Source of the DNA: Paenibacillus mendelii
GTDB taxonomy: Bacteria > Bacillota > Bacilli > Paenibacillales > Paenibacillaceae
Direction of reading: 5' to 3'
DNA: 64,000 nt
NCBI RefSeq assembly: GCF_024498075.1
Contig: NZ_JANHOF010000006.1
Coordinates: 308,974-372,973 of the forward strand
This document shows, piece after piece, positions 52,656 to 60,622 of the stretch. Below the pieces are notes generated by a model that made no database searches, was not told the origin of the DNA, and was given only the letters and a program-made list of their open reading frames with translations. Both the position numbers and the translations under genes were made by a program. How positions within the stretch are numbered: the first letter of the stretch is position 1; the number at the start of each line of letters is the position of its first letter.

Positions 52656-53462
52656 ATGCTAACTGCGAAACAACGATTTCTCATGGATACATACGGTTAT
52701 GTGGTCGTACCGAATCTAGTCGAAGCGGATCTCATGAACAGGGTCCGCCAAGCGATGGACCGGATGGATCAGGAGCTTGCTCCTTACCAGCACGGGGAGC
52801 CCTGGCCGGTTGGGAAGCCGCGCAAGATTACCGGTACTCCGTATTTCTCCAAGTTCGGCCCATGCATTCAATATGATCCGTCTTTCTTGGAGATCGCCAT
52901 GCACCCACAAATTATGTCCTGCGCGCAAGATATCGTCGGGGGTCCAGTCCGCTACGAAGAGCAGGAGTGCTCGATTAATAGTAAGCATCCCGATGACAAT
53001 CATATTGATGTGAAGAAACTGGGATGGCACCGGGGAATCGGCACGGACTATTCCGTATTCAAGGGCGAAGGCAGGAAGCATTACTTATGGATTAAGGCGA
53101 TTGTTTTCCTGACGGACATCGGTCCGGATGATGGGGGAACAAGTGTAATCCCTGGAACGCAGTCCACCGGCACCATAGGGGAGCTTGTTCCCGATCTTGA
53201 GCCTTGGATGGTTCATCGAGCGCAGGGATCGGCAGGCAGTGTTCTCTTCTTCTCGGAGGCGCTGATTCATTCCGTTACCCCGATTCTATCCGACAAGAAG
53301 CGTTACATCATGATCACGGGCTATGTACCGCCATTCATGCGCGAGTATGAGCATACCGACGCTGCCAGCTCCGAATTCCTGGAGACTGTAGGAGAGGAAG
53401 AGCGAATCTTCTTAACAGGCGAGAATCCGAAGAGGGACCGTTACAGCTACCGCAGGTTGTAA
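52656..53462 (+). CDS. Phytanoyl-CoA dioxygenase (PhyH) family protein
   Basis: 268 residues from ATG 52656, nine bases after AAGGGG; ATG 52650 is closer to the RBS. It belongs to the Fe(II)/2-oxoglutarate oxygenase PhyH family: GYVVVPNLVEADLMNRV at the start, IVFLTDIGPDDGGTSVIPGT, the distal iron His205 in IHSVTP and the 2-oxoglutarate Arg in KKRYIMITGY. The first metal site is ambiguous. LGWHRGIG (His125) aligns best by position but has Gly127 where Asp is expected, while an upstream NHIDV (His116, Asp118) gives an HxD. It stands alone. The substrate is unknown. Confidence 0.87.
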   Translation: MLTAKQRFLMDTYGYVVVPNLVEADLMNRVRQAMDRMDQELAPYQHGEPWPVGKPRKITGTPYFSKFGPCIQYDPSFLEIAMHPQIMSCAQDIVGGPVRYEEQECSINSKHPDDNHIDVKKLGWHRGIGTDYSVFKGEGRKHYLWIKAIVFLTDIGPDDGGTSVIPGTQSTGTIGELVPDLEPWMVHRAQGSAGSVLFFSEALIHSVTPILSDKKRYIMITGYVPPFMREYEHTDAASSEFLETVGEEERIFLTGENPKRDRYSYRRL

Positions 53463-53763
53463 TAACCTAAGACAATCCGCTACGCAGGCAGAATGTTCTT
53501 TTGATCGCTGTTGTTCCCGGATTTCTTTGAATACATGTTATAGGTGGAAATCCGGGAACAAAGGCGACCGCTTGCGCTTCTTCTGAATCATTCTTCCTGC
53601 TTCGCTTCACTCTTTTGTAACCCCATTAAAACCAATAAACGAATAAACTCCAGAAACCCCAATTAACCTCAAGAAAAACCGTTCCCTGTTAATAACCACA
53701 GCTACAACTCAGATTAGATATTCCAGGAACATTAAGTACCCCACAATATAAGGAGGGTCTTAG
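53463..53763. other. Intergenic region with one large hairpin
   Basis: The 301-base gap follows the PhyH gene. Its main feature is the hairpin at 53505-53567. The rest is AT-rich and ends in the AGGAGGG RBS of the next small gene. No gene was seen. Confidence 0.4.
53505..53567. repeat. Large perfect hairpin
   Basis: TTGTTCCCGGATTTC and GAAATCCGGGAACAA pair over 15 bases with a 21-base loop, and outer TCGC/GCGA bases extend it. No T-run is present. It may be a terminator or a miniature repeat. Confidence 0.55.
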
Positions 53764-54060
53764 ATGATGTATCCTGAAATCGTCTTACGTAGACTAAGAT
53801 ATCAATACTGTCCCATGTGCCGCGCGGAGCTGACCCCACAGGTAATCAATAACGATGATATTCAACGGGCCTGTTGTTCCTCGTGCAGGTGGGTACACTT
53901 CGGGAAATTAGCAATAAATATGAATGGCCAGGAGTTTGAGCGAGCACTAGCGGTTGTAGGATATGTTCAACATAAGGAGCGGGAACTCCCCCTGGAGGGA
54001 ACTACCGGTCCTTTTGTTGTATGCCGAATGAGGTGTCGCCTTTATCCATGTGGCATTTAA
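53764..54060 (+). pseudogene. Zinc-ribbon fragment, probably a truncated NUDIX protein
   Basis: 98 residues. The start ATG follows AGGAGGG, so it can be translated. Residues 15-45 form a four-Cys zinc ribbon (YCPMCRAEL and CCSSCRWVHFGKL), as found before NUDIX domains in NADH pyrophosphatase-like proteins. The NUDIX box itself is missing, and after the GTTGPFVV segment the frame runs into the convergent gene, ending in a Cys/Arg tail. It therefore looks 3'-truncated. A small zinc-binding protein cannot be excluded. Confidence 0.55.
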
Positions 54061-54601
54061 ACATATACGTCTCCCTAAGCTCCTCCACGAATGGACTGGG
54101 GAAGCTGCCGGAATTGAGTTCAGTAAGAATGGCATGAAATGACTTGAGGCATTGCGAAATTTGTTCCGGTGACAGAACCTGCAGTCTTACAGCCAATTCG
54201 AAATCATCCATATCATACACGTGGTAGCTTCCATCGGGGTTGACTGAAATATCGATAAACCAATCATGAACGCAAAATACATGAGGACGGATCTCTTGAA
54301 TATCGACAATATCAATTAACCACCAGGGGTGATTCGTTTTGTAATTTAAGGAGAGTTGTAGACCGCTATCCAAGCAGTAGATCAAGATAAATCTCTTATC
54401 GCTTTGTAATGGCGGCAGTTCAATGAGAGTGGAGTCATCAACCCTCAAATAACGGTTAGGCTGTTTATTCTCCCGGCAGCGCTGTTCCCTCAATGCCAGG
54501 CATTGTTCAATCACTTGAGGTGAATTCTTTCGAATATCGTCCGCATATTCCAATCCGCCGTGTTCTCTACCCGCATGATTCCAAAATATCATGATATCCA
54601 T
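54002..54601 (-). CDS. DUF402-like protein
   Basis: About 199 residues from ATG 54601, just after GGAGGCGGGG; an upstream in-frame ATG adds six residues. A beta-barrel core like that of DUF402 (YgaC/FAU-1 related) proteins is suggested by HPWWLIDIVDI, DWFIDISVNPDGSYHVYDMD and the following acidic helix LAVRLQVLSPEQI. DUF402 proteins hydrolyse nucleoside di- or triphosphates or bind RNA. The family link is moderate. The 3' end overlaps the zinc-ribbon fragment on the other strand by 59 bases. Confidence 0.7.
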   Translation of the reverse strand: MDIMIFWNHAGREHGGLEYADDIRKNSPQVIEQCLALREQRCRENKQPNRYLRVDDSTLIELPPLQSDKRFILIYCLDSGLQLSLNYKTNHPWWLIDIVDIQEIRPHVFCVHDWFIDISVNPDGSYHVYDMDDFELAVRLQVLSPEQISQCLKSFHAILTELNSGSFPSPFVEELRETYMFKCHMDKGDTSFGIQQKDR

Positions 54602-54728
54602 TACAGTCCCCGCCTCCATGAATGAACCCGATTACACATAGTCTTGTTCGACGTTGTTTCCCATATTCCTTGCGGTCTACATCCATTCGTATGGTAAAAT
54701 AAGGTGAATCAGGAAGGGGCGATTTTCC

Positions 54729-55490
54729 GTGATTATTCGAGAAACCGATACACATGTTGTCATGACCGCTCAGCATGAACATGCACAATTTGCAGGCTGT
54801 ATCGCGAGCCATTTCTTAGAGAGGCTCTTCATAGATCCGTCCTACCGCCAGGATACGATCATGGCCATAACAGAGCATGACAGAAGCTGGATTAGACTAG
54901 ATGAGACACCAATATGGAATGATCGTCATGCCGTTCCTTTCTCATTCGGGGACTATCCGCTCCTCCCCAAATTACTGTTATACCAATATGGATTAGATGA
55001 GACGGAAGCCATGAATGAATATGCAGCGCTCTTATGCAGTCTTCACTATTCTTCGTTCCGGCACATTCGTAATTCCAAACAACCGGATTGCATGGCATTC
55101 ATCCATAATGAAGCAGAAAGACAGCGGCGAATACAAGCAAAGTTGAATGTTCAGGATGAAAGCATGGTGGGCCAGCATCTGAAGCTGTTACAGCTGTGCG
55201 ATGAAATCTCGCTGTACGTTTGTTTGAATGAACCGGGGGCCACGAAGGAAGACGAGCATCCTTGGTACAGAGAAGGGTTCGAAACGCTTATCGATGATCA
55301 ACGATTAGCCGCGCGTTGGGTGAGTGGGGGGCAGATCCAGATCAATCCGTTCCCATTCAAGCAGGCGTTCAGCGCAGCGATCCATTCCAAGCATGTATCC
55401 AAGGAAGCCATTCAGCGGTTAGGAATTGATACAGCTTATAAAGAAACGCCATTAATGGAGCAAACCGTAACTTTTGTAGGGCAGACATAG
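54729..55490 (+). CDS. DUF3891 family protein
   Basis: 253 residues starting at GTG 54729, nine bases after GGAAGGGG. The family start (IIRETDTHVVMTAQHEHAQF) and a metal-like HD set (QHEHAQFAG; ITEHDRSWIRLDE) suggest an alpha-helical HD-type hydrolase fold. The C-terminal half holds the usual SLYVCLNEPGA stretch. DUF3891 proteins are common in Bacillaceae and have no known function. It lies 27 bases before the peptide deformylase gene and may be co-transcribed. Confidence 0.87.
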   Translation: MIIRETDTHVVMTAQHEHAQFAGCIASHFLERLFIDPSYRQDTIMAITEHDRSWIRLDETPIWNDRHAVPFSFGDYPLLPKLLLYQYGLDETEAMNEYAALLCSLHYSSFRHIRNSKQPDCMAFIHNEAERQRRIQAKLNVQDESMVGQHLKLLQLCDEISLYVCLNEPGATKEDEHPWYREGFETLIDDQRLAARWVSGGQIQINPFPFKQAFSAAIHSKHVSKEAIQRLGIDTAYKETPLMEQTVTFVGQT

Positions 55491-55517
55491 AACGCTAATC
55501 ACACATAGGAGGCCGTT

Positions 55518-56033
55518 ATGAGCGAAAAAACGATTCTTCCTTTCGGTGACCCGATATTAAGAAAGGTTGCCAAACCGGTAGAAGAAGTGAACCCCAGAAT
55601 TATAAAATTGCTTGACGATATGGTGGATACGATTTATGCCACCGAAGGCCGGGCAGGTCTAGCGGCGCCTCAGATTGGAATTCTCCGTAGAGTCGTGGTT
55701 ATGGATTGCGGGGAGGGATTAATCGAACTGATCAATCCGGAATTGCTGGAAGCATCGGGCGAACAGCTCGGTTATGAAGCCTGTCTGTCGTATCCGGGCT
55801 ATTCAGGGCTGGTGAAGCGGGCCAAATACGTCAAGATCCAAAGTCTGAACCGCCAAGGGGAAACATTCGTCCTGGAAGGCGAGGACTATCTGGCCCGCTG
55901 CATCCAGCATGAGATGGATCACTTGAATGGCATTCTATTTGTTGATCATATTCAAGGCAACAACCTGTTCAATGACCATACTCGTGAGCGAATCAATCTC
56001 TTCGGGGTTCTTAAGCTTACCCGCCCGGACTAA
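55518..56033 (+). CDS. def: Peptide deformylase
   Basis: 171 residues with the three motifs of the zinc/iron enzyme: GLAAPQIG (motif 1, residues about 45-52), EACLSYPG (motif 2, Cys ligand; the usual EGCLS Gly is Ala) and QHEMDHLNG (motif 3, HExxH). It removes the formyl group from the first methionine of new proteins. Length and N-terminus (LPFGDPILRKVAKPVEE) match the Def1 type of Gram-positive bacteria. RBS AGGAGG lies before ATG 55518. The gene is not next to fmt here, so this is probably an extra copy. Confidence 0.94.
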   Translation: MSEKTILPFGDPILRKVAKPVEEVNPRIIKLLDDMVDTIYATEGRAGLAAPQIGILRRVVVMDCGEGLIELINPELLEASGEQLGYEACLSYPGYSGLVKRAKYVKIQSLNRQGETFVLEGEDYLARCIQHEMDHLNGILFVDHIQGNNLFNDHTRERINLFGVLKLTRPD

Positions 56034-56149
56034 GGAGAATTAACCTCGGTGAGGAGAGAAATGGAATGGACAGAGATCTTCCTGAAAATCATGGGCTGTC
56101 ATCGAGGTCCTTGCTTACGTTCTTCAATTGTAGATGAGATCAGGGTCGA

Positions 56150-56827
56150 TTTCTCCCAAGGTTATGGGTATCATTCTTTCTATGTCGCGATCATTGTTTC
56201 ATGGGCAATGGCGGGTATGGGCAGCTGTGTTTTGTAGCGCCTAACCAGAATATTGTTATTGCCGCAACATCAAGCTTCTCCGGCATGCAGCAGCTTCAAA
56301 ACCTGCTGGATCTGGTATATGAGCATGTGATAAGTCAAATAAACCATGACACTTCCCTTGTTCACTGTGATGGTCAGGATAAGTTGCGTGAATATCTCTT
56401 AAGCATGACATATCCATTCCCTGTTCCGCAGGGAGTATCGGATGATTTCATACAGCTAGATAACCAACAGTATTCCGTACAAGATAATCCTCAATGTATG
56501 GAGAAGCTTGGCTTTTCTAAAAAGAATCAGCAGTTCGAATTTAAGCTTACTTATGAGGATGAAGCCGTCAAGTCATATACATTCAAATTGAATAACCTGG
56601 TCTACTCGTGTGATTCTTTTATCAAGGATCTAGCTGTACATCACCAAGAAGTGGCTACCTATGCCTGCTGGCTAAATCCAAACTTGCTGGAGCTTACCTT
56701 GGTATATATTGAAACCCCTTATGTAGTTAAATTCATCATCAAATTTGATGGAAGTACCCTTGAGCTGCAATGCACCTCTAACACATCTCAAGTTGAAGAT
56801 TATACATGTAAGGGAACATTGATCTAG
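56150..56827 (+). pseudogene. C-terminal remnant of a serine beta-lactamase-like hydrolase
   Basis: The frame from 56201 reads MGNGGYGQLCFVAPNQNIVI, the final part of a class-C-like serine hydrolase (GGYGQ before the last core strands), then a typical C-terminal tail domain. The catalytic SxxK and YxN parts are missing. Just upstream the sequence is in other frames (SQGYGYHSF) and seems frameshifted. ATG 56201 has no RBS. It is a decayed gene that follows peptide deformylase. Confidence 0.65.
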
Positions 56828-56840
56828 ATAAGCCTTGCTG

Positions 56841-56856
56841 GTTCGCCGCGGCGAAC
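56841..56856. repeat. Perfect GC palindrome
   Basis: GTTCGCCGCGGCGAAC, 16 bases, between the decayed hydrolase and fosB. It shares its GCCGCGGC core with similar palindromes in this region. It may be a terminator. Confidence 0.5.
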
Positions 56857-56881
56857 AATTACACCATATTGAGGGGATTCC

Positions 56882-57316
56882 ATGGTCGTTAAGGGATTGA
56901 ATCATCTATTATTTTCGGTGTCTAACTTAGAAGCGTCTATTTCGTTCTATCAACAAGTCTTTGATGCGAAGTTATTAGTTAAGGGGAGAAATACCGCTTA
57001 TTTTGACCTGAATGGAATCTGGTTGGCCCTTAATGTTGAACAAGATATTCCTCGTCAAGAAATCAATCATTCCTACACGCATATTGCTTTCTCTATCGAA
57101 GATGCAGACTTCGAAAAGATGCATATGAAGTTACTGGATCTGCGAGTACACATACTTCCAGGCCGTATAAGGGATGAAAGGGATAAGAAATCTCTTTATT
57201 TTACGGACCCGGATGGTCATAAATTTGAATTTCATACCGGTACATTGCAGGACAGACTTGATTATTATAAGCAGGATAAAGGCCATATGGAGTTTTTCGA
57301 TGGTTCCCCTGAGTGA
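56882..57316 (+). CDS. fosB: Metallothiol (bacillithiol) transferase FosB, fosfomycin resistance
   Basis: 144 residues of the vicinal oxygen chelate fold. It matches FosB along its length: [20 protein letters not shown], the second metal His in [31 protein letters not shown] (Glu ligand) and KGHMEFF at the end. His8 is the first metal ligand. FosB adds bacillithiol (or cysteine) to fosfomycin and opens its epoxide. The start ATG 56882 follows GAGGGG. Such genes are common intrinsic resistance genes in Bacillota. A GNAT gene follows after 9 bases and may be co-transcribed. Confidence 0.93.
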   Translation: MVVKGLNHLLFSVSNLEASISFYQQVFDAKLLVKGRNTAYFDLNGIWLALNVEQDIPRQEINHSYTHIAFSIEDADFEKMHMKLLDLRVHILPGRIRDERDKKSLYFTDPDGHKFEFHTGTLQDRLDYYKQDKGHMEFFDGSPE

Positions 57317-57325
57317 AGGGAAGAA

Positions 57326-58207
57326 GTGGGTGAGTTGAAATTTGTAAAAAACTACAAGGGTGATGAACAACTTAGAAAGAGCTTGTCTGAGCTTGCCAGC
57401 AATATCTTCGGCATAAGCTTTGAACGCTGGTATCAATTTGGATTTTGGAGTGACCGATATATTCCTTATTCTTATGTCGATGAAGGTATGGTTGTAGCCA
57501 ATGCCTCCGTTAATAAGCTTGAACTGCTCATTCATGGGGAGAGAAGAAGAGCCATGCAGCTTGGCACGGTTATGACACATCCGGACTACAGAAACCGAGG
57601 ACTTTCGACACGTTTAATGAATCAAATTTTAGAAGAATATGAGCTTCAGTACGATTATATGTACTTGTTTGCGAATCAGTCTGTATTGAATTTCTACCCC
57701 AAGTTTGGATTCAGTTCTGTGCAGGAATATCAATCCTCCATGGACTTTACTTCTAGTTCGTTAGAGACTGCCGGTATCCGAAAATTAGATGGTAACTCGA
57801 TCGAGGATGCTCATTTTATTCATACCTTTGCTTCTGAACGAGTGCCCGTTTCTCGAGTTTTCGGGACGGATCATTCCCAGGAAATATTAATGTTCTATTG
57901 TATGAATGTGTTTAGCCAGGATATTTATTATCTGGAGCGTGAGGATGTTATTGCAATCTTCAAGAAAACCGGTAATCAAGTGGATCTGTTTGATGTGATC
58001 AGTAAACGAGAAATAAACATCGAAGATATTCTCAGCCTGATCGCCGGTAATGACACGAATCGAATCGTCTTTCATTACACACCGGATTATAAGGGGATTC
58101 CGATCCAAAGTCATATTTTAAAGGGCAGCGAAGTACTGTTCGTAAAAACACATGGTTACAATCATCTGCCGGATCGATTTATGCACCCCACTGTATCTCA
58201 AGCGTGA
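57326..58207 (+). CDS. GNAT N-acetyltransferase (Eis/YokL-like, two-domain)
   Basis: 293 residues with an N-terminal GNAT core (the LGTVMTHPDYRNRGLSTRLM loop, then LNFYPKFGFSSVQEYQ) and a C-terminal domain that may be a second degenerate fold. The start is GTG 57326 or TTG 57335; RBS AAGGG. It sits nine bases after fosB, so the two form a likely operon. Two-domain GNATs of this size include enzymes that acetylate antibiotics or peptides. The target is unknown. Confidence 0.85.
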   Translation: MGELKFVKNYKGDEQLRKSLSELASNIFGISFERWYQFGFWSDRYIPYSYVDEGMVVANASVNKLELLIHGERRRAMQLGTVMTHPDYRNRGLSTRLMNQILEEYELQYDYMYLFANQSVLNFYPKFGFSSVQEYQSSMDFTSSSLETAGIRKLDGNSIEDAHFIHTFASERVPVSRVFGTDHSQEILMFYCMNVFSQDIYYLEREDVIAIFKKTGNQVDLFDVISKREINIEDILSLIAGNDTNRIVFHYTPDYKGIPIQSHILKGSEVLFVKTHGYNHLPDRFMHPTVSQA

Positions 58208-58591
58208 ACGTGACTTCGGGCAGATTACGTTAATTGGAATCACTTATGGTTGCACTAAATTTGGTGGGTACAATCAGCAACTTCTTAACCTTTATGTAGA
58301 TAGATACGAGTACTAATATCTCATGAATTGTCGCCGCAGTGCTTCCGTTGATGAAAGCACTGCGGCGAGTTTTTATATGCGTTGACGGTCGAGGCATGGA
58401 TAATAGTGGAGCAGCGGGAATCCGTCGACAGTCATAGAGCCTCCATTAAATGCTGCAGGCATATTTTATGCAGCGGTTGACAGTGCAAAACAGCTAGAGT
58501 AGGCATGCGTACAGTCAAGTGGTTATTCACCTACATAGTATAAGATACAATGCATGTAAAATCATGAAAACCTTCCGCAAGGAGTGATGTT
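58208..58591. other. Intergenic region with terminator and possible sporulation promoter
   Basis: The stretch contains the terminator at 58332-58375 and nothing gene-like. Before the next gene lie CATAGTATA (58534-58542), which fits the SigK -10 pattern CATANNNTA, and GATACAAT (58544-58551), which is close to the SigE -10. No good -35 partner was seen, so both are tentative. Confidence 0.35.
58332..58375 (+). terminator. Rho-independent terminator
   Basis: CGCCGCAGTGCTT pairs perfectly with AAGCACTGCGGCG around a 9-base loop and is followed by AGTTTTTA. It probably terminates the fosB-GNAT transcript. Confidence 0.85.
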
Positions 58592-58870
58592 ATGGCTCAT
58601 ATGGGAAATAAAGGGCCCATGAGACAACCGCCGCTGCCTCCTCCCTCATTCATCCCGCCGAAACCCGCTGTTTCTTATATCGTCGACTGCGTTTACCAGT
58701 ACACCTATGTTTGGCTCAGGTCTGGCGAGAACTTCTGGTTTTATCCGACATATGTCGATATGGAGGGTATTGCAGGGTATAGATGGAGCGGATCATACTG
58801 GTACTTCTATGGTATTGATCCGCGATTCATCGATGCCGTATCGTGTCCTCCGATTCCTACCCCTTTCTGA
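58592..58870 (+). CDS. Small proline- and aromatic-rich protein, possible spore-coat type
   Basis: 92 residues. A Pro-rich start (RQPPLPPPSFIPPKP) precedes a Trp/Tyr-rich core (YTYVWLRSGENFWFYPTY and GYRWSGSYWYFYGIDPRFID). RBS AAGGAGTGATGTT leads to ATG 58592. Similar small Trp/Tyr-rich proteins occur in Bacillus and Paenibacillus, often near sporulation genes, but function is unknown. The possible SigK/SigE -10 sequences upstream would fit a late sporulation role. This is inference. Confidence 0.7.
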   Translation: MAHMGNKGPMRQPPLPPPSFIPPKPAVSYIVDCVYQYTYVWLRSGENFWFYPTYVDMEGIAGYRWSGSYWYFYGIDPRFIDAVSCPPIPTPF

Positions 58871-58879
58871 GCACTAAAA

Positions 58880-58920
58880 AACAGAGTGCCGGTGGTTCTG
58901 TTCACTCACTGCGCTCTGTT
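58880..58920. terminator. Hairpin after the small aromatic protein
   Basis: AACAGAGTGC pairs with GCGCTCTGTT (one G-U pair) across a 21-base loop. It lies 9 bases beyond the stop codon. Confidence 0.5.
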
Positions 58921-59079
58921 AGTAATATTAGGACAACCTCTAAAATATAATCCAGCGCGCCCGATGCTTCCTGCAAAACGCGATTGTGCTGTGCGGGAGA
59001 ATGGACAATCGGGAGGCACTCAAATTGCTGCGAAGGCGGGTTGGGCAGAGTTTCAAGTGTGGAGCCATTGCATAACAAG

Positions 59080-59430
59080 ATGGTGAAACCTTCAGAAGTA
59101 GCCAGAATCATTTCTGGAAACAAACTCGTACCTTTAAAGGAATTATTTAATGCCAAAGAACTACGACGTTACGATGCTGCTGACGGAACAATTATGCATG
59201 TTGAAGTTCAAATTGATGATTCTGTTATAATGCTAGGGGATTCTTCCGAAGAATTCCCACCTAATAACCTGTTAATTCACGTTTATGTTTTAGATGAAGT
59301 TTTTAACAAAGCAATTGAATTAGGGTGTATCTCTTTGGAAGTTCCAAGGGAAAGAGAAGGTGACCCCGACAGAAGGGGGACATTTAAAGACTTTGCAGGG
59401 AATATATGGTCAATAGCAACACAACTGTGA
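59080..59430 (+). pseudogene. N-terminally truncated glyoxalase/bleomycin-resistance (VOC) protein
   Basis: The frame is open from 58984, but only the part from about 59135 is related to VOC/PhnB-like proteins: LFNAKELRRYDAADGTIMHV, then VQIDDSVIMLGDS and REREGDPDRRGTFKDFAGNI. The first beta-alpha unit, with its metal His, is absent, and upstream residues (Cys/Gly-rich) do not fit. No RBS precedes the possible starts. It is therefore a 5'-truncated remnant. Confidence 0.6.
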
Positions 59431-59483
59431 CAATTTTGTAAGTAATACTGAACGCGACATAGCGCAGCGTAGATCTCGGAATT

Positions 59484-59517
59484 AACAAAAGCTCCTGCAG
59501 TTGCAGGGGCTCTTGTT
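59484..59517. terminator. Bidirectional terminator
   Basis: AACAAAAGCTCCTGCA pairs with TGCAGGGGCTCTTGTT at 14 of 16 positions with a two-base loop. It lies between two convergent genes. Confidence 0.7.
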
Positions 59518-59534
59518 GTTCGCCAATAGAGCGG

Positions 59535-59966
59535 TTAATATTTTTTCCTTCTTCTGTACAGCCGAACCACCACTAAAATGAGAACAAGCCATAACACGAT
59601 GCTAAGCAGTGAAAGAAATGGAATCCCATAAGAGAATCCCGCGAATGGGTTGAAGAGAGATCCAATGATCGCCCCTAGAGCCAGACCCCCGAACAGTCCG
59701 CCTAAGCCCATGCGTGGAGCCGGTGTTGCTCTCGTTGGCGGCGTGCGAACCGCATTATCCGGTCGGTCCGGAGTTTTACGTCCTGGATTCGTGACTCCGG
59801 GATTGTATCCTCGCCTAGGAGAACGGAAACCTCCTCGTTTATAGGGCTCAACAGTACTCGAATTGTCGGTTTGGTCTTGTATGTACTCCGGCTGCGCGTA
59901 TACGTACTCAGATAAATTTGCAAATACTAAAGGGAACAGCAAGATAACTACCAGCAGACTCCTCAT
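59535..59966 (-). CDS. Small secreted/membrane protein with Arg/Pro-rich linker
   Basis: 143 residues. A cleavable signal peptide (MRSLLVVILLFPLVFANLS, ending near VYAQ) is followed by a Pro/Arg-rich low-complexity section (about 40-85). A Gly-rich hydrophobic stretch follows (LGGLFGGLALGAIIGSLF), and a C-terminal membrane span (LLSIVLWLVLILVVVRLY) ends in a basic tail, RRRKKY. The layout matches small Paenibacillus membrane proteins of unknown function. The RBS AAGGAGGTG lies upstream on the minus strand. Confidence 0.75.
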   Translation of the reverse strand: MRSLLVVILLFPLVFANLSEYVYAQPEYIQDQTDNSSTVEPYKRGGFRSPRRGYNPGVTNPGRKTPDRPDNAVRTPPTRATPAPRMGLGGLFGGLALGAIIGSLFNPFAGFSYGIPFLSLLSIVLWLVLILVVVRLYRRRKKY

Positions 59967-60186
59967 TTGTTATTGGACACCTCCTTTCGTATCGTGCCCA
60001 AACCTTTAAAGAACATTCCCGAATACAAAAAAACAACTGGTATCATAAGGTCTCGTAACAGCGGGAGTTTTTTTGAATCCTACCGGTTCAATCAAAAAAA
60101 CCGATCATCGTATTAGTTCCGGCCAGCACGGATTCCAGCGTAATATAACGGTTCAATTACTGGGAGTTAATTGAATGAAACCAATT

Positions 60187-60217
60187 AGCGGTTTGCCGCA
60201 GCGCAGTCTGCTTTTTT
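60187..60217 (+). terminator. Orphan rho-independent terminator
   Basis: AGCGGTTTGC pairs with GCAGTCTGCT (two G-U pairs, one mismatch) around CGCAGC and is followed by six T residues. No plus-strand gene lies just upstream, which suggests a lost gene. Confidence 0.6.
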
Positions 60218-60341
60218 CATCATTGACAACATTAAAAGCCTACGTCCTCCAGCACAAAAATGCTGATGTTGGAACTTGGCGATCTCGAAATATCAGAGAT
60301 AACGTTAACAATGCTGAAGGAGTATTTGGCCAGACAAGCAG

Positions 60342-60479
60342 ATGAGTGGTACAGATTTGTTATGGGCCGCACTCGGCGGAAAATTCGTCGCAAACGGGCT
60401 TCTGCACGCTTTTGGGATTCCCAAAAATCAAAAAATAGGGAAAGCCCACCCCTTCTCCGTGACGCGATTCGGTAGTTGA
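60342..60479 (+). CDS. Possible 45-residue small protein or gene fragment
   Basis: The frame begins MSGTDLLWAALGGKFVANGL and ends near HPFSVTRFGS. It is amphipathic, with a short hydrophobic start. AAGGAG lies about 19 bases before ATG, too far for a normal RBS, and upstream bases stay open without a start. It may be the end of a decayed gene. No family is recognised. Confidence 0.25.
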   Translation: MSGTDLLWAALGGKFVANGLLHAFGIPKNQKIGKAHPFSVTRFGS

Positions 60480-60622
60480 CAAACAGACGATAACCTACAT
60501 TTTCCTGTCAATTAATAAAATGCCATATGCTATAATAGCATAACGAATTTTCAATTCGTCCGATCATTTTTAATAGCTCGAAGTATTGCAAACCTAGTAC
60601 AGTCATAGGAGAGGAAGTCAGA

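Larger units (their letters stand above)
59967..60622. other. Intergenic region with remnants
   Basis: The 656-base stretch holds a terminator-like hairpin at 60187-60217, a possible small frame at 60342-60479 and AT-rich sequence before the LRR gene. A palindrome-like TATGCTATAATAGCATA at about 60525-60541 includes a TATAAT that may be its -10 element. A 71-residue frame at 60260-60475 has no RBS and is not supported. Confidence 0.4.

Noticed and set aside
60260..60475. A 71-residue plus-strand frame
   Set aside because: No RBS, an Arg/Lys-rich tail of low coding character, and overlap with a more plausible small frame at 60342-60479.
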